From the NCBI GenBank assembly GCA_006546595.1, contig VIAD01000012.1, forward strand, positions 1-57,240: a DNA stretch of 57,240 nucleotides. Direction: 5' to 3'. Under the pieces are notes generated by a model, which had not been told where the DNA came from, searched no databases, and saw only the letters and a program-made list of their open reading frames with translations. Shown here in pieces: positions 25,127-33,378 of the stretch (within the stretch, counting starts at the first letter, position 1; the number at the start of each line of letters is the position of its first letter). The position numbers were made by a program, and so were the translations under genes. The stretch is from Moraxellaceae bacterium AER2_44_116. Lineage in GTDB: Bacteria > Pseudomonadota > Gammaproteobacteria > Pseudomonadales > Moraxellaceae.

Positions 25127-27568
25127 ATGGACAACTATGTCGCACATGTTCGTAAGATTGATGGACAAAAGCAAACAGTTCAACAGCATCTATTAAGTGT
25201 CAGTGACATTACAGGTCAGTTGGCAAATAAAATTGGACTAAAAGAAGCGGGTGAGCTTATTGGCTTGCTTCATGATTTTGGCAAGTATAGCCAGTCTTTC
25301 CAAAACTACATCCAGTCGGCTACAGGGATTCTAAACTCTGATTTAGATGATGATTTTGTAGATATAAATGCACTAAAAGGAAAAATTGACCACTCATCGG
25401 CAGGTGCACAATGGATATGGCAACAATTCAGCCAAAGGCTTAATGGTGTAGGTGCACTATGTGCACAGATTATGGCTTTATGTATAGCATCACATCACAG
25501 TGGATTAATTGACTGTTTAAAGCCAGAAGGCGTGGATAGCTTTAGTGATCGAATGAAAAAATCTGATGAAAATACACATTTATCAGAGTGTAAGTTAAAT
25601 GCGGACTCTCTCATTCTAACTAAAGCAACAGCACTCGCAGATCCTCATCTTCTAAAAAATATGTTCATGCAGTTACAGGCTGTTTTACGGCCTGAGCAAC
25701 ATAATCAAAAAATTTCAGAAAAAATTAAATATTTCTATTTAGGCTTTTGGACAAGACTTCTCTTCAGTTGTTTGATCGATGCAGACAGAATAGATAGTGC
25801 TGATTTTGAACGACCTCAAAATAAAAAGCATCGACGAAATACTCCTGTTAATTGGTCATTGGCAGTTGATAGAGTTGAGTCTTTTATTGATGCACTCAAA
25901 GTACGTCACAAGGTTGATGAAATTCGCCGTGATATTTCTGAACGCTGTAAAGCCAAAGCAAGTGGTACGCAAGGTATTTATACTTTAACAGTGCCTACGG
26001 GGGGTGGAAAAACCTACGCTAGTTTACGTTTTGCATTACATCATGCGCAAGCGCATGGACTGGACAGAGTTATTTATATTGTGCCATACACCACGATTAT
26101 TGAGCAGAATGCAAAAGCAATTCGTGCAGTCGTTGAACGTGAAGGTGATGATTTTCCGTGGGTATTAGAACATCATTCAAATTTAGAACCAGAGCAGCAA
26201 ACATGGCGTAGTAAGCTAGTTGCTGAGAATTGGGATTCACCTATTGTTTTGACAACAATGGTGCAGTTTTTAGAAACTCTATTTAGTGGTGGTACACGCG
26301 GTGTAAGGCGAATGCATCAACTCACAAATAGCGTAATTGTCTTTGATGAAATTCAAACGCTACCCATTAATTGCACGCATTTATTTTGTAATGCACTTAA
26401 TTTCTTAGCAACTCATACTAAAACAACAGCGGTGCTATGTACGGCAACACAACCTTTGTTGCATCGGTTAAAAAATACTGAAAAAGGGCAGTTGTTTATT
26501 CCTGTTGAAAACGAGTTGGTTCATGATGTGGATCGGCTTTTTCAACAACTTGAGCGGGTTAAGATTAAAAATAAAGTTCGTGTGAATGGTTGGAGTGAGC
26601 AAGAAATCGCCAAGCTTGCTCTTGATGAGTTGAACGAAAAAGGAAGTTGTCTTGTTATCGTCAATACTAAAGCATGGGCGCAGAAGTTATATGAAGCCTG
26701 TACAAAAAAAGTAGAAAAAGGATCGATCTTTCATTTGAGTACCAGTCAATGCCCTGCACATCGTCAGATTATTCTAGCGCAAGTACGCTCTCGGTTAGAT
26801 CATAACTTGCCTGTGTTATGTATAAGTACCCAACTGATTGAGGCGGGTGTTGATGTTGATTTTGCAAGTGTTATTCGATTTTTGGCAGGCTTGGACTCTG
26901 TGGCGCAAGCAGCAGGTCGTTGCAATCGAAATGGTGAGCGAGATATATCTGAAGTCCATTTACTTAATCCAGATCAAGAGCCAATAGACACATTAGTTGA
27001 TATTAAAGTTGGTCAGGAAAAAATACGGCGTATTTTAGATGAGTCCGCAGATAAAGATTTGTTAACCCCAGCGGTTATGGAAAAGTATTTTGATTATTAT
27101 TTTTATAGCCGATCCGCCGAAATGGATTATCAATTAACTGAAAAGCAGGCTACTCGAACTGATAGTTTGTTGAATTTACTGAGTGATAATCCTAAAAATA
27201 TCATATCACGCCAATCTGCAATACCTATGTTACGACAGTCATTTATGACAGCGGGCAAAGCATTTAAGGCAATTGATGCACCTACTGAATCTGTGATTGT
27301 GCCTTATGGTGAAGGAAGGCAACTAATTATTGATCTAGGAGATCAAGAGAATGAGTTTGATGTTGCTCGTTATTATACATTACTGAAAAAAGCACAAAAA
27401 TTTAGCGTTAATGTCTTTCCTAATGTTTGGCGAAAGCTGCTTGACGCACATGCTGTATGCGAAATAAAAGCGGGTGAAGGCATTTATTGTTTGGATAAGC
27501 GTTACTACAGTGAAGCTTTTGGATTATCAACTGAGGTTGTTAGTCAGGCTGATTTTTTATCATTTTAG
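25127..27568 (+). CDS. cas3: CRISPR-associated helicase-nuclease Cas3, type I-C
   Basis: 813 aa with N-terminal HD nuclease and C-terminal SF2 helicase. HD: H21, H49-D50 with K53 (LLHDFGK), H89 (KIDHSSAG), SHH at 122-124 and D218/D220. Helicase: Walker A PTGGGKT (290-296), motif II DEIQ (407-410), STQLIEAGVDVD, and motif VI QAAGRCNRNGE (594 onwards). Cas3 is recruited by Cascade to the R-loop and degrades target DNA 3' to 5'. All key residues appear intact, so it should be active. It opens a cas operon in the standard I-C order and is followed by cas5c after nine bases with AGGAG. Confidence 0.95.
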   Translation: MDNYVAHVRKIDGQKQTVQQHLLSVSDITGQLANKIGLKEAGELIGLLHDFGKYSQSFQNYIQSATGILNSDLDDDFVDINALKGKIDHSSAGAQWIWQQFSQRLNGVGALCAQIMALCIASHHSGLIDCLKPEGVDSFSDRMKKSDENTHLSECKLNADSLILTKATALADPHLLKNMFMQLQAVLRPEQHNQKISEKIKYFYLGFWTRLLFSCLIDADRIDSADFERPQNKKHRRNTPVNWSLAVDRVESFIDALKVRHKVDEIRRDISERCKAKASGTQGIYTLTVPTGGGKTYASLRFALHHAQAHGLDRVIYIVPYTTIIEQNAKAIRAVVEREGDDFPWVLEHHSNLEPEQQTWRSKLVAENWDSPIVLTTMVQFLETLFSGGTRGVRRMHQLTNSVIVFDEIQTLPINCTHLFCNALNFLATHTKTTAVLCTATQPLLHRLKNTEKGQLFIPVENELVHDVDRLFQQLERVKIKNKVRVNGWSEQEIAKLALDELNEKGSCLVIVNTKAWAQKLYEACTKKVEKGSIFHLSTSQCPAHRQIILAQVRSRLDHNLPVLCISTQLIEAGVDVDFASVIRFLAGLDSVAQAAGRCNRNGERDISEVHLLNPDQEPIDTLVDIKVGQEKIRRILDESADKDLLTPAVMEKYFDYYFYSRSAEMDYQLTEKQATRTDSLLNLLSDNPKNIISRQSAIPMLRQSFMTAGKAFKAIDAPTESVIVPYGEGRQLIIDLGDQENEFDVARYYTLLKKAQKFSVNVFPNVWRKLLDAHAVCEIKAGEGIYCLDKRYYSEAFGLSTEVVSQADFLSF

Positions 27569-27577
27569 AAAGGAGTC

Positions 27578-28297
27578 ATGATGGAAGTTCCTAAAAATAG
27601 TATTAGTTTCCGATTGTGGGGGCGTTATGCGTTATTTACTGACCCTATTACTAAAATCGGTGGTGAGAAATGCTCCTATCATATTCCTACTTATGAGGCG
27701 ATTAAGGGTGTTTTGAAGTCGATTTATTGGAAGCCTACTATTACATGGTATGTCGATAAAGTTAGGGTGATGAAACCGTTAAGAACGCAAACTAAAGGTG
27801 TAAAACCCTTAGTTTGGAGTGCTGGTGGCAATAGCCTTGCTATCTATACGTTTTTGCACGATGTTGAATATCAAGTACAAGCGCATTTTGAATGGAATGA
27901 GCACCGTCCTGAATTGGCTCGGGACAGAGTTGATGGTAAGCATTTTAGTATTGCTAAACGAATGTTAGAAAAAGGTGGACGGCAGGATGTTTTTTTGGGG
28001 ACACGAGATTGTCAGGGTTATGTAGAGCCTTGTGAGTTTGGTGAGGGAGAGAGTCCTTACGCTAATATTGACGAATTGGGTTTTGGGTTGATGTTTCATG
28101 GCTTTGATTATCCTGATGAAACAGGAGTGGATGAATTGCGTAGCCGTTTTTGGCGAGCAAACATGAGGCATGGCATTATTGAATACCCTAGACCTGAAAA
28201 TTGTGAGATTAATCGTTTTGTTCGAGTGATGACTGCCAAAGAGTTTGCGCTAGGAGAAAGCGTATTAGCAGTAGAGCAAGAAGAGGTGCAATCATGA
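27578..28297 (+). CDS. cas5c: Cas5c (Cas5d) crRNA-processing Cascade subunit
   Basis: 239 aa. SFRLWGRYALFTDPITKIGGEK at the N terminus and SYHIPTYEAIKGVLKSIYWKP soon after are the hallmark of I-C Cas5, followed by the KPLRTQTKGVKPL region. In type I-C there is no Cas6, and this subunit cleaves the repeat hairpin and keeps the 5' handle. Family length is 210-240 aa. It overlaps cas8c by four bases. The intact N-terminal aromatic and basic residues suggest that it can process the repeats of the adjacent array. Confidence 0.93.
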   Translation: MMEVPKNSISFRLWGRYALFTDPITKIGGEKCSYHIPTYEAIKGVLKSIYWKPTITWYVDKVRVMKPLRTQTKGVKPLVWSAGGNSLAIYTFLHDVEYQVQAHFEWNEHRPELARDRVDGKHFSIAKRMLEKGGRQDVFLGTRDCQGYVEPCEFGEGESPYANIDELGFGLMFHGFDYPDETGVDELRSRFWRANMRHGIIEYPRPENCEINRFVRVMTAKEFALGESVLAVEQEEVQS

Positions 28298-30306
28298 GTT
28301 GGATGGCAAAGCTCTACGAGACATATGAAGCAGGTTTGTTACTGACAGACCTGCCTGATGATAAGCGTCTTATGCCCACTAGCCACACATTGCAAAATGC
28401 ACATATCAATATTGCTATTGATGGTGAAGGAAATTTTAAACGAGCATCTGTACTAGAAAAAACGCAAATTGTATTACCTGCTACTGAACGTTCAGCAAGT
28501 CGTAGTAGTGGTGAGGCTCCACACCCATTAGCGGATAAATTGCAATATGTTGCTCAAGATTATGCTGCTTATGGTGGACTGAAAAAGCCTTATTTTGATG
28601 GATATAAAAAGCTTCTTTCTTCATGGTGTCTTTCTGAATTTTCTCATCCCAAAGCAACAGCAGTTTTACGTTATATTGAAAAAGGGACTGTGATTAAAGA
28701 TCTTATTGATCAGAAAGTTGTTTTTATTGGTGATGATGGACTGTTATTAACATCATGGGTAAATGCTACAGATGATTCCAATCCGACACCAACACTTTTT
28801 AAGGTGCTACCTAAAGAAAAAGGTTTATTAGATCAAGGCTCTGCGTTGGTGTGTTGGACGGTTGAAATAGACTCTAATCCTAATGCCGACACATGGAAGG
28901 ATAGAACGCTACAGGATAGTTGGATTGCTTTTGATAACTCTGAAGATAGTGAAGCGGGTTTATGTTTTGTCACAGGTAAAGTTCAATCATTATCTATTAA
29001 TCATCCTGCAAAAATTCGCCACTCAGGAGATAAAGCAAAGCTAATTTCTTCAAACGATACCAGTGGATACACGTATCGGGGGCGGTTTTTGGATAATAAG
29101 GAGGCGTGTGGCGTAGGGTTTGATGTATCGCAAAAGGCTCATAATGCCTTGCGTTGGTTGGTTTCACGGCAAGGTTATCGTAATGGTGATCAGGCATTTG
29201 TCTCTTGGGCTGTTTCTGGTAAAGACATTCCCGAACCATTACAAGACGCTTTTCATTTGTTTTCAAATTTTAATTTTGATGATTTAGATGATAGTGAACC
29301 GCATAGATTAAATGAAGATACTGTTATAGATCGTAGCCGTGATATAGGCGAGTCATTTGCCCATCAACTTAATAAATACATGGCAGGCTATCGAGCAAAA
29401 TTAGATCCAAATGAGCAAATTGTAATTATCGGCCTTGATGCAGCAACGCCAGGGCGAATGGGTATTATTTATTACCGTGAGTTATTAGGCAGTGAGTTTT
29501 TACAAAGGCTTGAACATTGGCATAAAAGCTTTGCATGGCCACAAAGACATACCATAGACGTGCCTAGCTTATCAGGTAAAAAACCAACGAAAAAAGTTGT
29601 TTGGCCTGTCAGTTCCCCTGCACCTAAAGATATTGCTTCTGCGGCATATGGGCAGCGGCTATCAGATGAATTGAAGAAAAGCGTGGTTGAGCGTCTTATG
29701 CCGTGCATTATTGATGGAAATCCATTTCCAATCGATTTAATGGATTCATGTGTACGAATGGCCACTAATCGCAATGGTTATAAAAGTGACGAACAATGGC
29801 TTTGGGAAAAGAACCTTGGTATTGCCTGCGCGGTATATCGTGGTTATTTCCAACGCCATCCAATTAAAACTCAAAGGAGAGACTACACAATGGCACTGGA
29901 TGAAAATAATCACTCGCGTGATTATCTCTATGGCCGATTATTAGCCGTAGCAGATCGTATTGAGGAGGTTGCATTAAGTGTTGGTGGAGAGAGTCGATCA
30001 ACAACCGCAGCCCGTTTAATGCAACGTTTTGCGGATAGACCTTTTTCTACATGGCGTAATATAGAGTTGGCCTTGCAACCGTATATGCAGCGTTTGCAAA
30101 ACTCCCGCGCTGGTTTTTTAGTGAACCAAAAGAAAGAGTTGGATGCAATCAATGCCAATTTTAAAACTGAAGACTTTGTGAGTGAAAAAAAGCTATCAGG
30201 TGAGTTTTTACTTGGCTTTCATTGCCAACGTCAAAAACTAAGAGAAAAAACTGAGTCAACTAACGAAACCATTAACGAAGTAAGCAGTGCAGGGAGTGAA
30301 GAATGA
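28294..30306 (+). CDS. cas8c: Cas8c (Csd1) Cascade large subunit
   Basis: 670 aa, within the 550-700 aa range of Csd1. N-terminal MSWMAKLYETYEAG and LADKLQYVAQDYAAYGG, then GNPFPIDLMDSCVRMATNR and GRLLAVADRIEE in the C-terminal half are characteristic of the family. It recognises the PAM (usually 5'-TTC in I-C) and, through an internal start, may also produce the small subunit Cas11c. A candidate internal start with Shine-Dalgarno AAAGGAGAG is at 29890 (MALDENNHSRDYLYGR), giving about 138 aa, the expected size of Cas11c. ATGA overlaps on both sides. Confidence 0.93.
   Translation: MSWMAKLYETYEAGLLLTDLPDDKRLMPTSHTLQNAHINIAIDGEGNFKRASVLEKTQIVLPATERSASRSSGEAPHPLADKLQYVAQDYAAYGGLKKPYFDGYKKLLSSWCLSEFSHPKATAVLRYIEKGTVIKDLIDQKVVFIGDDGLLLTSWVNATDDSNPTPTLFKVLPKEKGLLDQGSALVCWTVEIDSNPNADTWKDRTLQDSWIAFDNSEDSEAGLCFVTGKVQSLSINHPAKIRHSGDKAKLISSNDTSGYTYRGRFLDNKEACGVGFDVSQKAHNALRWLVSRQGYRNGDQAFVSWAVSGKDIPEPLQDAFHLFSNFNFDDLDDSEPHRLNEDTVIDRSRDIGESFAHQLNKYMAGYRAKLDPNEQIVIIGLDAATPGRMGIIYYRELLGSEFLQRLEHWHKSFAWPQRHTIDVPSLSGKKPTKKVVWPVSSPAPKDIASAAYGQRLSDELKKSVVERLMPCIIDGNPFPIDLMDSCVRMATNRNGYKSDEQWLWEKNLGIACAVYRGYFQRHPIKTQRRDYTMALDENNHSRDYLYGRLLAVADRIEEVALSVGGESRSTTAARLMQRFADRPFSTWRNIELALQPYMQRLQNSRAGFLVNQKKELDAINANFKTEDFVSEKKLSGEFLLGFHCQRQKLREKTESTNETINEVSSAGSEE
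29890..30306 (+). CDS. cas11c: Probable internally initiated Cas11c small subunit
   Basis: Inside cas8c and in the same frame, ATG 29890 is preceded by AAAGGAGAG at correct spacing, an unlikely signal within a coding region. The product (about 138 aa, helical, starting MALDENNHSRDYL) corresponds to the separately translated small subunit known from other type I-C systems, which lines the Cascade belly. This is inference from the ribosome-binding site and family knowledge; no promoter is needed. Confidence 0.6.
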   Translation: MALDENNHSRDYLYGRLLAVADRIEEVALSVGGESRSTTAARLMQRFADRPFSTWRNIELALQPYMQRLQNSRAGFLVNQKKELDAINANFKTEDFVSEKKLSGEFLLGFHCQRQKLREKTESTNETINEVSSAGSEE

Positions 30307-31142
30307 GTAGTCTTGACCATAAAATTGATTTTGCGGTTATTTTTTCAGTAAAGAACGCCAATCCAAATGGTGACCCATTAAATGGTAATCGTCCTCGTAC
30401 CGATTATGACGGACTTGGTGAAATAACGGATGTTTGCTTGAAGCGCAAAATTCGTGATCGTTTGCAAAGTGATGGATATTCAATATTTGTCCAATCTGAT
30501 GAAAAGAAAACGGATGGCATGACTAGCTTAAAAAATCGTGCGGATTCTGATGTTTATGGACTGGGAAAAGACGCGTTTAAAAAGAACAGTAAAGATGAAA
30601 CAGCAAAGCTTGCCTGTGCAAAATGGCTAGATGTTCGTGCGTTTGGACAGGTATTTGCGTTTGCAAAAGAATCTGATGCAGCAGGTGTATCTATAGCTAT
30701 TAGAGGCCCTGTGACAATTCAATCTGCATTTAGTCGTGAGCCAATTAGTGTTACCAGTACACAAATAACCAAAAGCGTGAGTGGTGAGGGTGATGGCTCT
30801 AAAAAAGGATCGGACACGATGGGTATGAAACATCGTGTTGATAAAGCTGTTTATGTGACATATGGTGCAATAACACCACAATTGGCAGAGCGTACAGGCT
30901 TTAGTAATCAAGATGCTGAAAGCATTAAGTCGGTATTGCAGAAGTTATTTGAAGGCGATGCATCATCGGCGCGTCCAGAAGGTAGCATGGCTGTATTAAA
31001 AGTTATTTGGTGGAAACATAACAGCAAATCAGGACAATACTCCTCCGCTAAAGTGCATAACTCTTTGACAGTAAATCCTGATGGTAGTTTTAATTTAGAT
31101 GATTTAGATGGATTGACTCCAGAAGTTATCGACGGCTTTTAA
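30303..31142 (+). CDS. cas7c: Cas7c (Csd2) Cascade backbone subunit
   Basis: 279 aa. KIDFAVIFSVKNANPNGDP and NRPRTDYDGLGEITDVCLKRK are the diagnostic N-terminal blocks of Csd2; SSARPEGSMAVLKVIWWKH lies near the C terminus. Several copies coat the crRNA spacer. Normal length. It overlaps cas8c by four bases. A strong terminator-like hairpin follows between this gene and cas4, so the interference genes may be made in excess of the adaptation genes. Confidence 0.93.
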   Translation: MSSLDHKIDFAVIFSVKNANPNGDPLNGNRPRTDYDGLGEITDVCLKRKIRDRLQSDGYSIFVQSDEKKTDGMTSLKNRADSDVYGLGKDAFKKNSKDETAKLACAKWLDVRAFGQVFAFAKESDAAGVSIAIRGPVTIQSAFSREPISVTSTQITKSVSGEGDGSKKGSDTMGMKHRVDKAVYVTYGAITPQLAERTGFSNQDAESIKSVLQKLFEGDASSARPEGSMAVLKVIWWKHNSKSGQYSSAKVHNSLTVNPDGSFNLDDLDGLTPEVIDGF

Positions 31143-31151
31143 TGGGATAGT

Positions 31152-31174
31152 GCCACCTTCGGGTGGCTTTTTCT
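31152..31174 (+). terminator. Intra-operon terminator/attenuator between cas7 and cas4
   Basis: GCCACC (31152-31157), loop TTCG, GGTGGC (31162-31167), then TTTTTCT. A perfect stem with the very stable UUCG tetraloop and a T-run: a textbook intrinsic terminator in the middle of the cas operon. Confidence 0.75.
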
Positions 31175-31190
31175 AAGGATGGAAAAAGTG

Positions 31191-31838
31191 ATGCAACATG
31201 ATGAAATAATATACCTTTCCCGCCTTCAGCATTTTTTGTTTTGTCCGCGTCAATTTGCCCTTATTGAATTAGAAGGTCTGTGGGAAGAAAATCTCTACAC
31301 GGCTGAAGGACAGCTATTACACCAAAAAGCAGACCAACTCCAACAGCACACACGCAAAAATATTACAACAATAAATGCCATGCCATTGTCATCCTCTGAG
31401 CTAGGTATTCAAGGTGTGGCAGATGTCGTTGAGTTCTATAACTCTCAGGACGATGGTAGTCATCGACCTTTCCCCATTGAATATAAACGTGGTAAGCCAA
31501 AAGAGCATCGCGCAGACGAAGTACAACTTTGTGCCCAAGCTTTATGCTTGGAAAGTATGTTAAACACGGTTGTCCCAGAAGGAGCCTTGTTTTATGGCCA
31601 AACAAAACGGCGATTGGTTGTAACGTTTGATGCAGAGTTGAAGAAACTAACTTTGGATGTTATTGCGAAATGTCGAGAGTTATTAGTCACAGCTAAAACG
31701 CCTGCACCAATTTACGAAGAAAGAAAGTGTAATCGTTGTTCATTGATAGACTTATGCCATCCAAAAACGTTGTGCCGTCAACGCTCCGCAAAACATTGGT
31801 TTATAAAACAATTAGAAAAAGAACAAGGAGGAACTTGA
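31191..31838 (+). CDS. cas4: Cas4 nuclease (adaptation)
   Basis: 215 aa from ATG 31191; ATG 31179 is possible but would add four residues not expected for the family. FLFCPRQFALIELEGLW with C18, the RecB-like nuclease residues (GVADVVEF, then PIEYKRGKPK and QLCAQALCLE) and the C-terminal cysteines CNRCSLIDLC, which with C18 hold an iron-sulfur cluster, are all present. Cas4 trims prespacers and selects those with the correct PAM together with Cas1-Cas2. It overlaps cas1 (TGATG). Confidence 0.92.
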   Translation: MQHDEIIYLSRLQHFLFCPRQFALIELEGLWEENLYTAEGQLLHQKADQLQQHTRKNITTINAMPLSSSELGIQGVADVVEFYNSQDDGSHRPFPIEYKRGKPKEHRADEVQLCAQALCLESMLNTVVPEGALFYGQTKRRLVVTFDAELKKLTLDVIAKCRELLVTAKTPAPIYEERKCNRCSLIDLCHPKTLCRQRSAKHWFIKQLEKEQGGT

Positions 31839-32878
31839 TGCGTCAGTTACGCAATACATTATATGTCAGTACAGAAGGAGCTTGGCTACATAAGGATGGT
31901 GAAAATTTGGTTATGGATGTTGACGGACAGAAAAGAGGTCGCGTTCCTATTCACATGCTGCAAGCATTAGTCTGTTTTGGACGAGTGATGTTGTCACCTC
32001 AATTGATGGGTTTCTGTGCAGAAAAAGGTATTACGGTGACTTTCCTCAATACCTACGGAAAATTTTTGGCGCGAATGGAAGGACCCATTAGCGGTAGTGT
32101 GTTATTACGGCGGCGACAACACTTAGCATGTGAAAATCCGATCATGGCTTTAGAGATCGTGCGTAATATCGTATGCGCCAAAGTGCATAATCAGCGTGCG
32201 GTGGTCAGGCGAGTAATACGTGACCATGCTGAAAAAATGGACGATAAAGCCAATGGCGAGCTAGAAGATGCACAAAAAAGACTAAAGCGTGTGATTGAAT
32301 GTGTTCGTTTAGAAACGAATATTGAAAGTATTCGAGGTTTTGAAGGTGATGCAGGGCATGTGTATTTTAAGGTGTTTAATCATTTTATTCGTGCTCAAAA
32401 AGAAGACTTTATCTTCGATGGGAGAGAAAGGCGGCCTCCCCGTGATCCTGTCAATGCGCTATTGTCATTTATCTATACATTACTGACTCATGATTGTCGT
32501 TCGGCCTTGGAGACAACTGGGTTGGATTCGGCTAGTGGTTTTTTACATTTTTTGCGGGTTGGTCGTCCTAGTTTGGCTTTAGATTTAATGGAAGAGTTTC
32601 GGCCTTTTTTGGCTGATCGACTGGTATTGTCGCTTATTAATCGAAAACAGATACAAGCGAGCGACTTTAGTTGTTTGCCCAACGGTGCTGTTGTTATGAA
32701 AGATGACGCACGAAAAACTGTACTTATGGAGTGGCAGCAACGTAAAGCCGACACACTAACTCATCCGTGGTTTGAAGAAAGTGTGCCTGTAGGTCTTTTT
32801 CCGTGGTTGCAAGCACAATTATTAGCCCGACATTTACATGGCGAGATAGATGCTTATGTGCCATTTTTATGGAAATAG
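31838..32878 (+). CDS. cas1: Cas1 integrase, type I-C
   Basis: 346 aa from ATG 31838, chosen because AAGGAGG lies just upstream and the TGATG overlaps the cas4 stop; longer upstream starts would extend into cas4. MRQLRNTLYVSTEGAWLH is a typical I-C Cas1 N terminus. The metal-binding triad is intact: E169 (GFEGDAG), H237 (GFLHFLR) and D249 (ALDLMEEFRP). Cas1 integrates new spacers next to the leader. Intact residues and a homogeneous array suggest that the system has been acquiring spacers recently. Confidence 0.94.
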   Translation: MRQLRNTLYVSTEGAWLHKDGENLVMDVDGQKRGRVPIHMLQALVCFGRVMLSPQLMGFCAEKGITVTFLNTYGKFLARMEGPISGSVLLRRRQHLACENPIMALEIVRNIVCAKVHNQRAVVRRVIRDHAEKMDDKANGELEDAQKRLKRVIECVRLETNIESIRGFEGDAGHVYFKVFNHFIRAQKEDFIFDGRERRPPRDPVNALLSFIYTLLTHDCRSALETTGLDSASGFLHFLRVGRPSLALDLMEEFRPFLADRLVLSLINRKQIQASDFSCLPNGAVVMKDDARKTVLMEWQQRKADTLTHPWFEESVPVGLFPWLQAQLLARHLHGEIDAYVPFLWK

Positions 32879-32899
32879 GTTAATTCATGGAGAGGCGAC

Positions 32900-33190
32900 A
32901 TGATGGTATTGGTGAGTTACGATGTCTGTTTTCAAAATGATACAGGAGCACGTCGGTTGCGAAGAATAGCAAAAGCTTGCTTAGATTATGGGCAAAGGGT
33001 GCAGTATTCGATCTTTGAGATTGAGGTAACGCCAGCACAATGGACAATGTTACGGAGTCGCTTATTACAAGAAATTGATCCTGAAGTAGATAGTTTGCGA
33101 TTTTATTTTTTAGGAAAAAATTGGCAGCCAAAGGTTGAACATATTGGAGCTAAGGCTGTTTTGGATTTGAATGGCCCATTGATTTTTTAG
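32900..33190 (+). CDS. cas2: Cas2, type I-C
   Basis: 96 aa. MMVLVSYDVCFQNDTGARRLRRIAKACLDYGQRVQYSIFE is present in pieces: the N-terminal strand VLVSYDV, RRLRRIAKAC and QYSIFEIEV define Cas2. It bridges two Cas1 dimers in the integration complex. Preceded by GGAGAGG. It is the last cas gene, and the leader and array follow. Confidence 0.94.
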   Translation: MMVLVSYDVCFQNDTGARRLRRIAKACLDYGQRVQYSIFEIEVTPAQWTMLRSRLLQEIDPEVDSLRFYFLGKNWQPKVEHIGAKAVLDLNGPLIF

Positions 33191-33204
33191 GCTTGTAGAA
33201 CATC

Positions 33205-33245
33205 TGCGAACCTTAAGTAAGCATTAAAATGCAGGTAGGTTCGCA
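33205..33245 (+). terminator. Hairpin 1 after cas2
   Basis: TGCGAACCT (33205-33213) pairs with AGGTTCGCA (33237-33245), and inside GCAT pairs with ATGC around TTAA. It shares three bases with hairpin 2, so the two cannot form fully at the same time. Confidence 0.5.
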
Positions 33246-33279
33246 CCTTGTTTTTTGCATATAAAACAAGGTGCTCTTT
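33243..33279 (+). terminator. Hairpin 2 after cas2, probable terminator
   Basis: GCACCTTGTTT (33243-33253) pairs perfectly with AAACAAGGTGC (33264-33274), followed by TCTTT. Likely end of the cas transcript before the leader promoter. Confidence 0.6.
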
Positions 33280-33378
33280 AAAACTATATTTTTTATTCTA
33301 GATGATTGTTCGGTTTCATTATGTGTTCGCATTTTAGTGGAAGATGTGCATTTGAAAACAGTATGTTATAACTAGACT

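Larger units (their letters stand above)
33191..33378 (+). promoter_or_regulatory. CRISPR leader
   Basis: 188 bases between cas2 and the first repeat, AT-rich toward the array (TTTTTTATTC and several T-tracts), as expected of a leader. TATAAC at 33367-33372 is a possible -10 box close to the first repeat, but no good -35 is evident. The first part holds two hairpins listed separately. New spacers should enter at 33410. An IHF site was not recognised. Confidence 0.7.
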
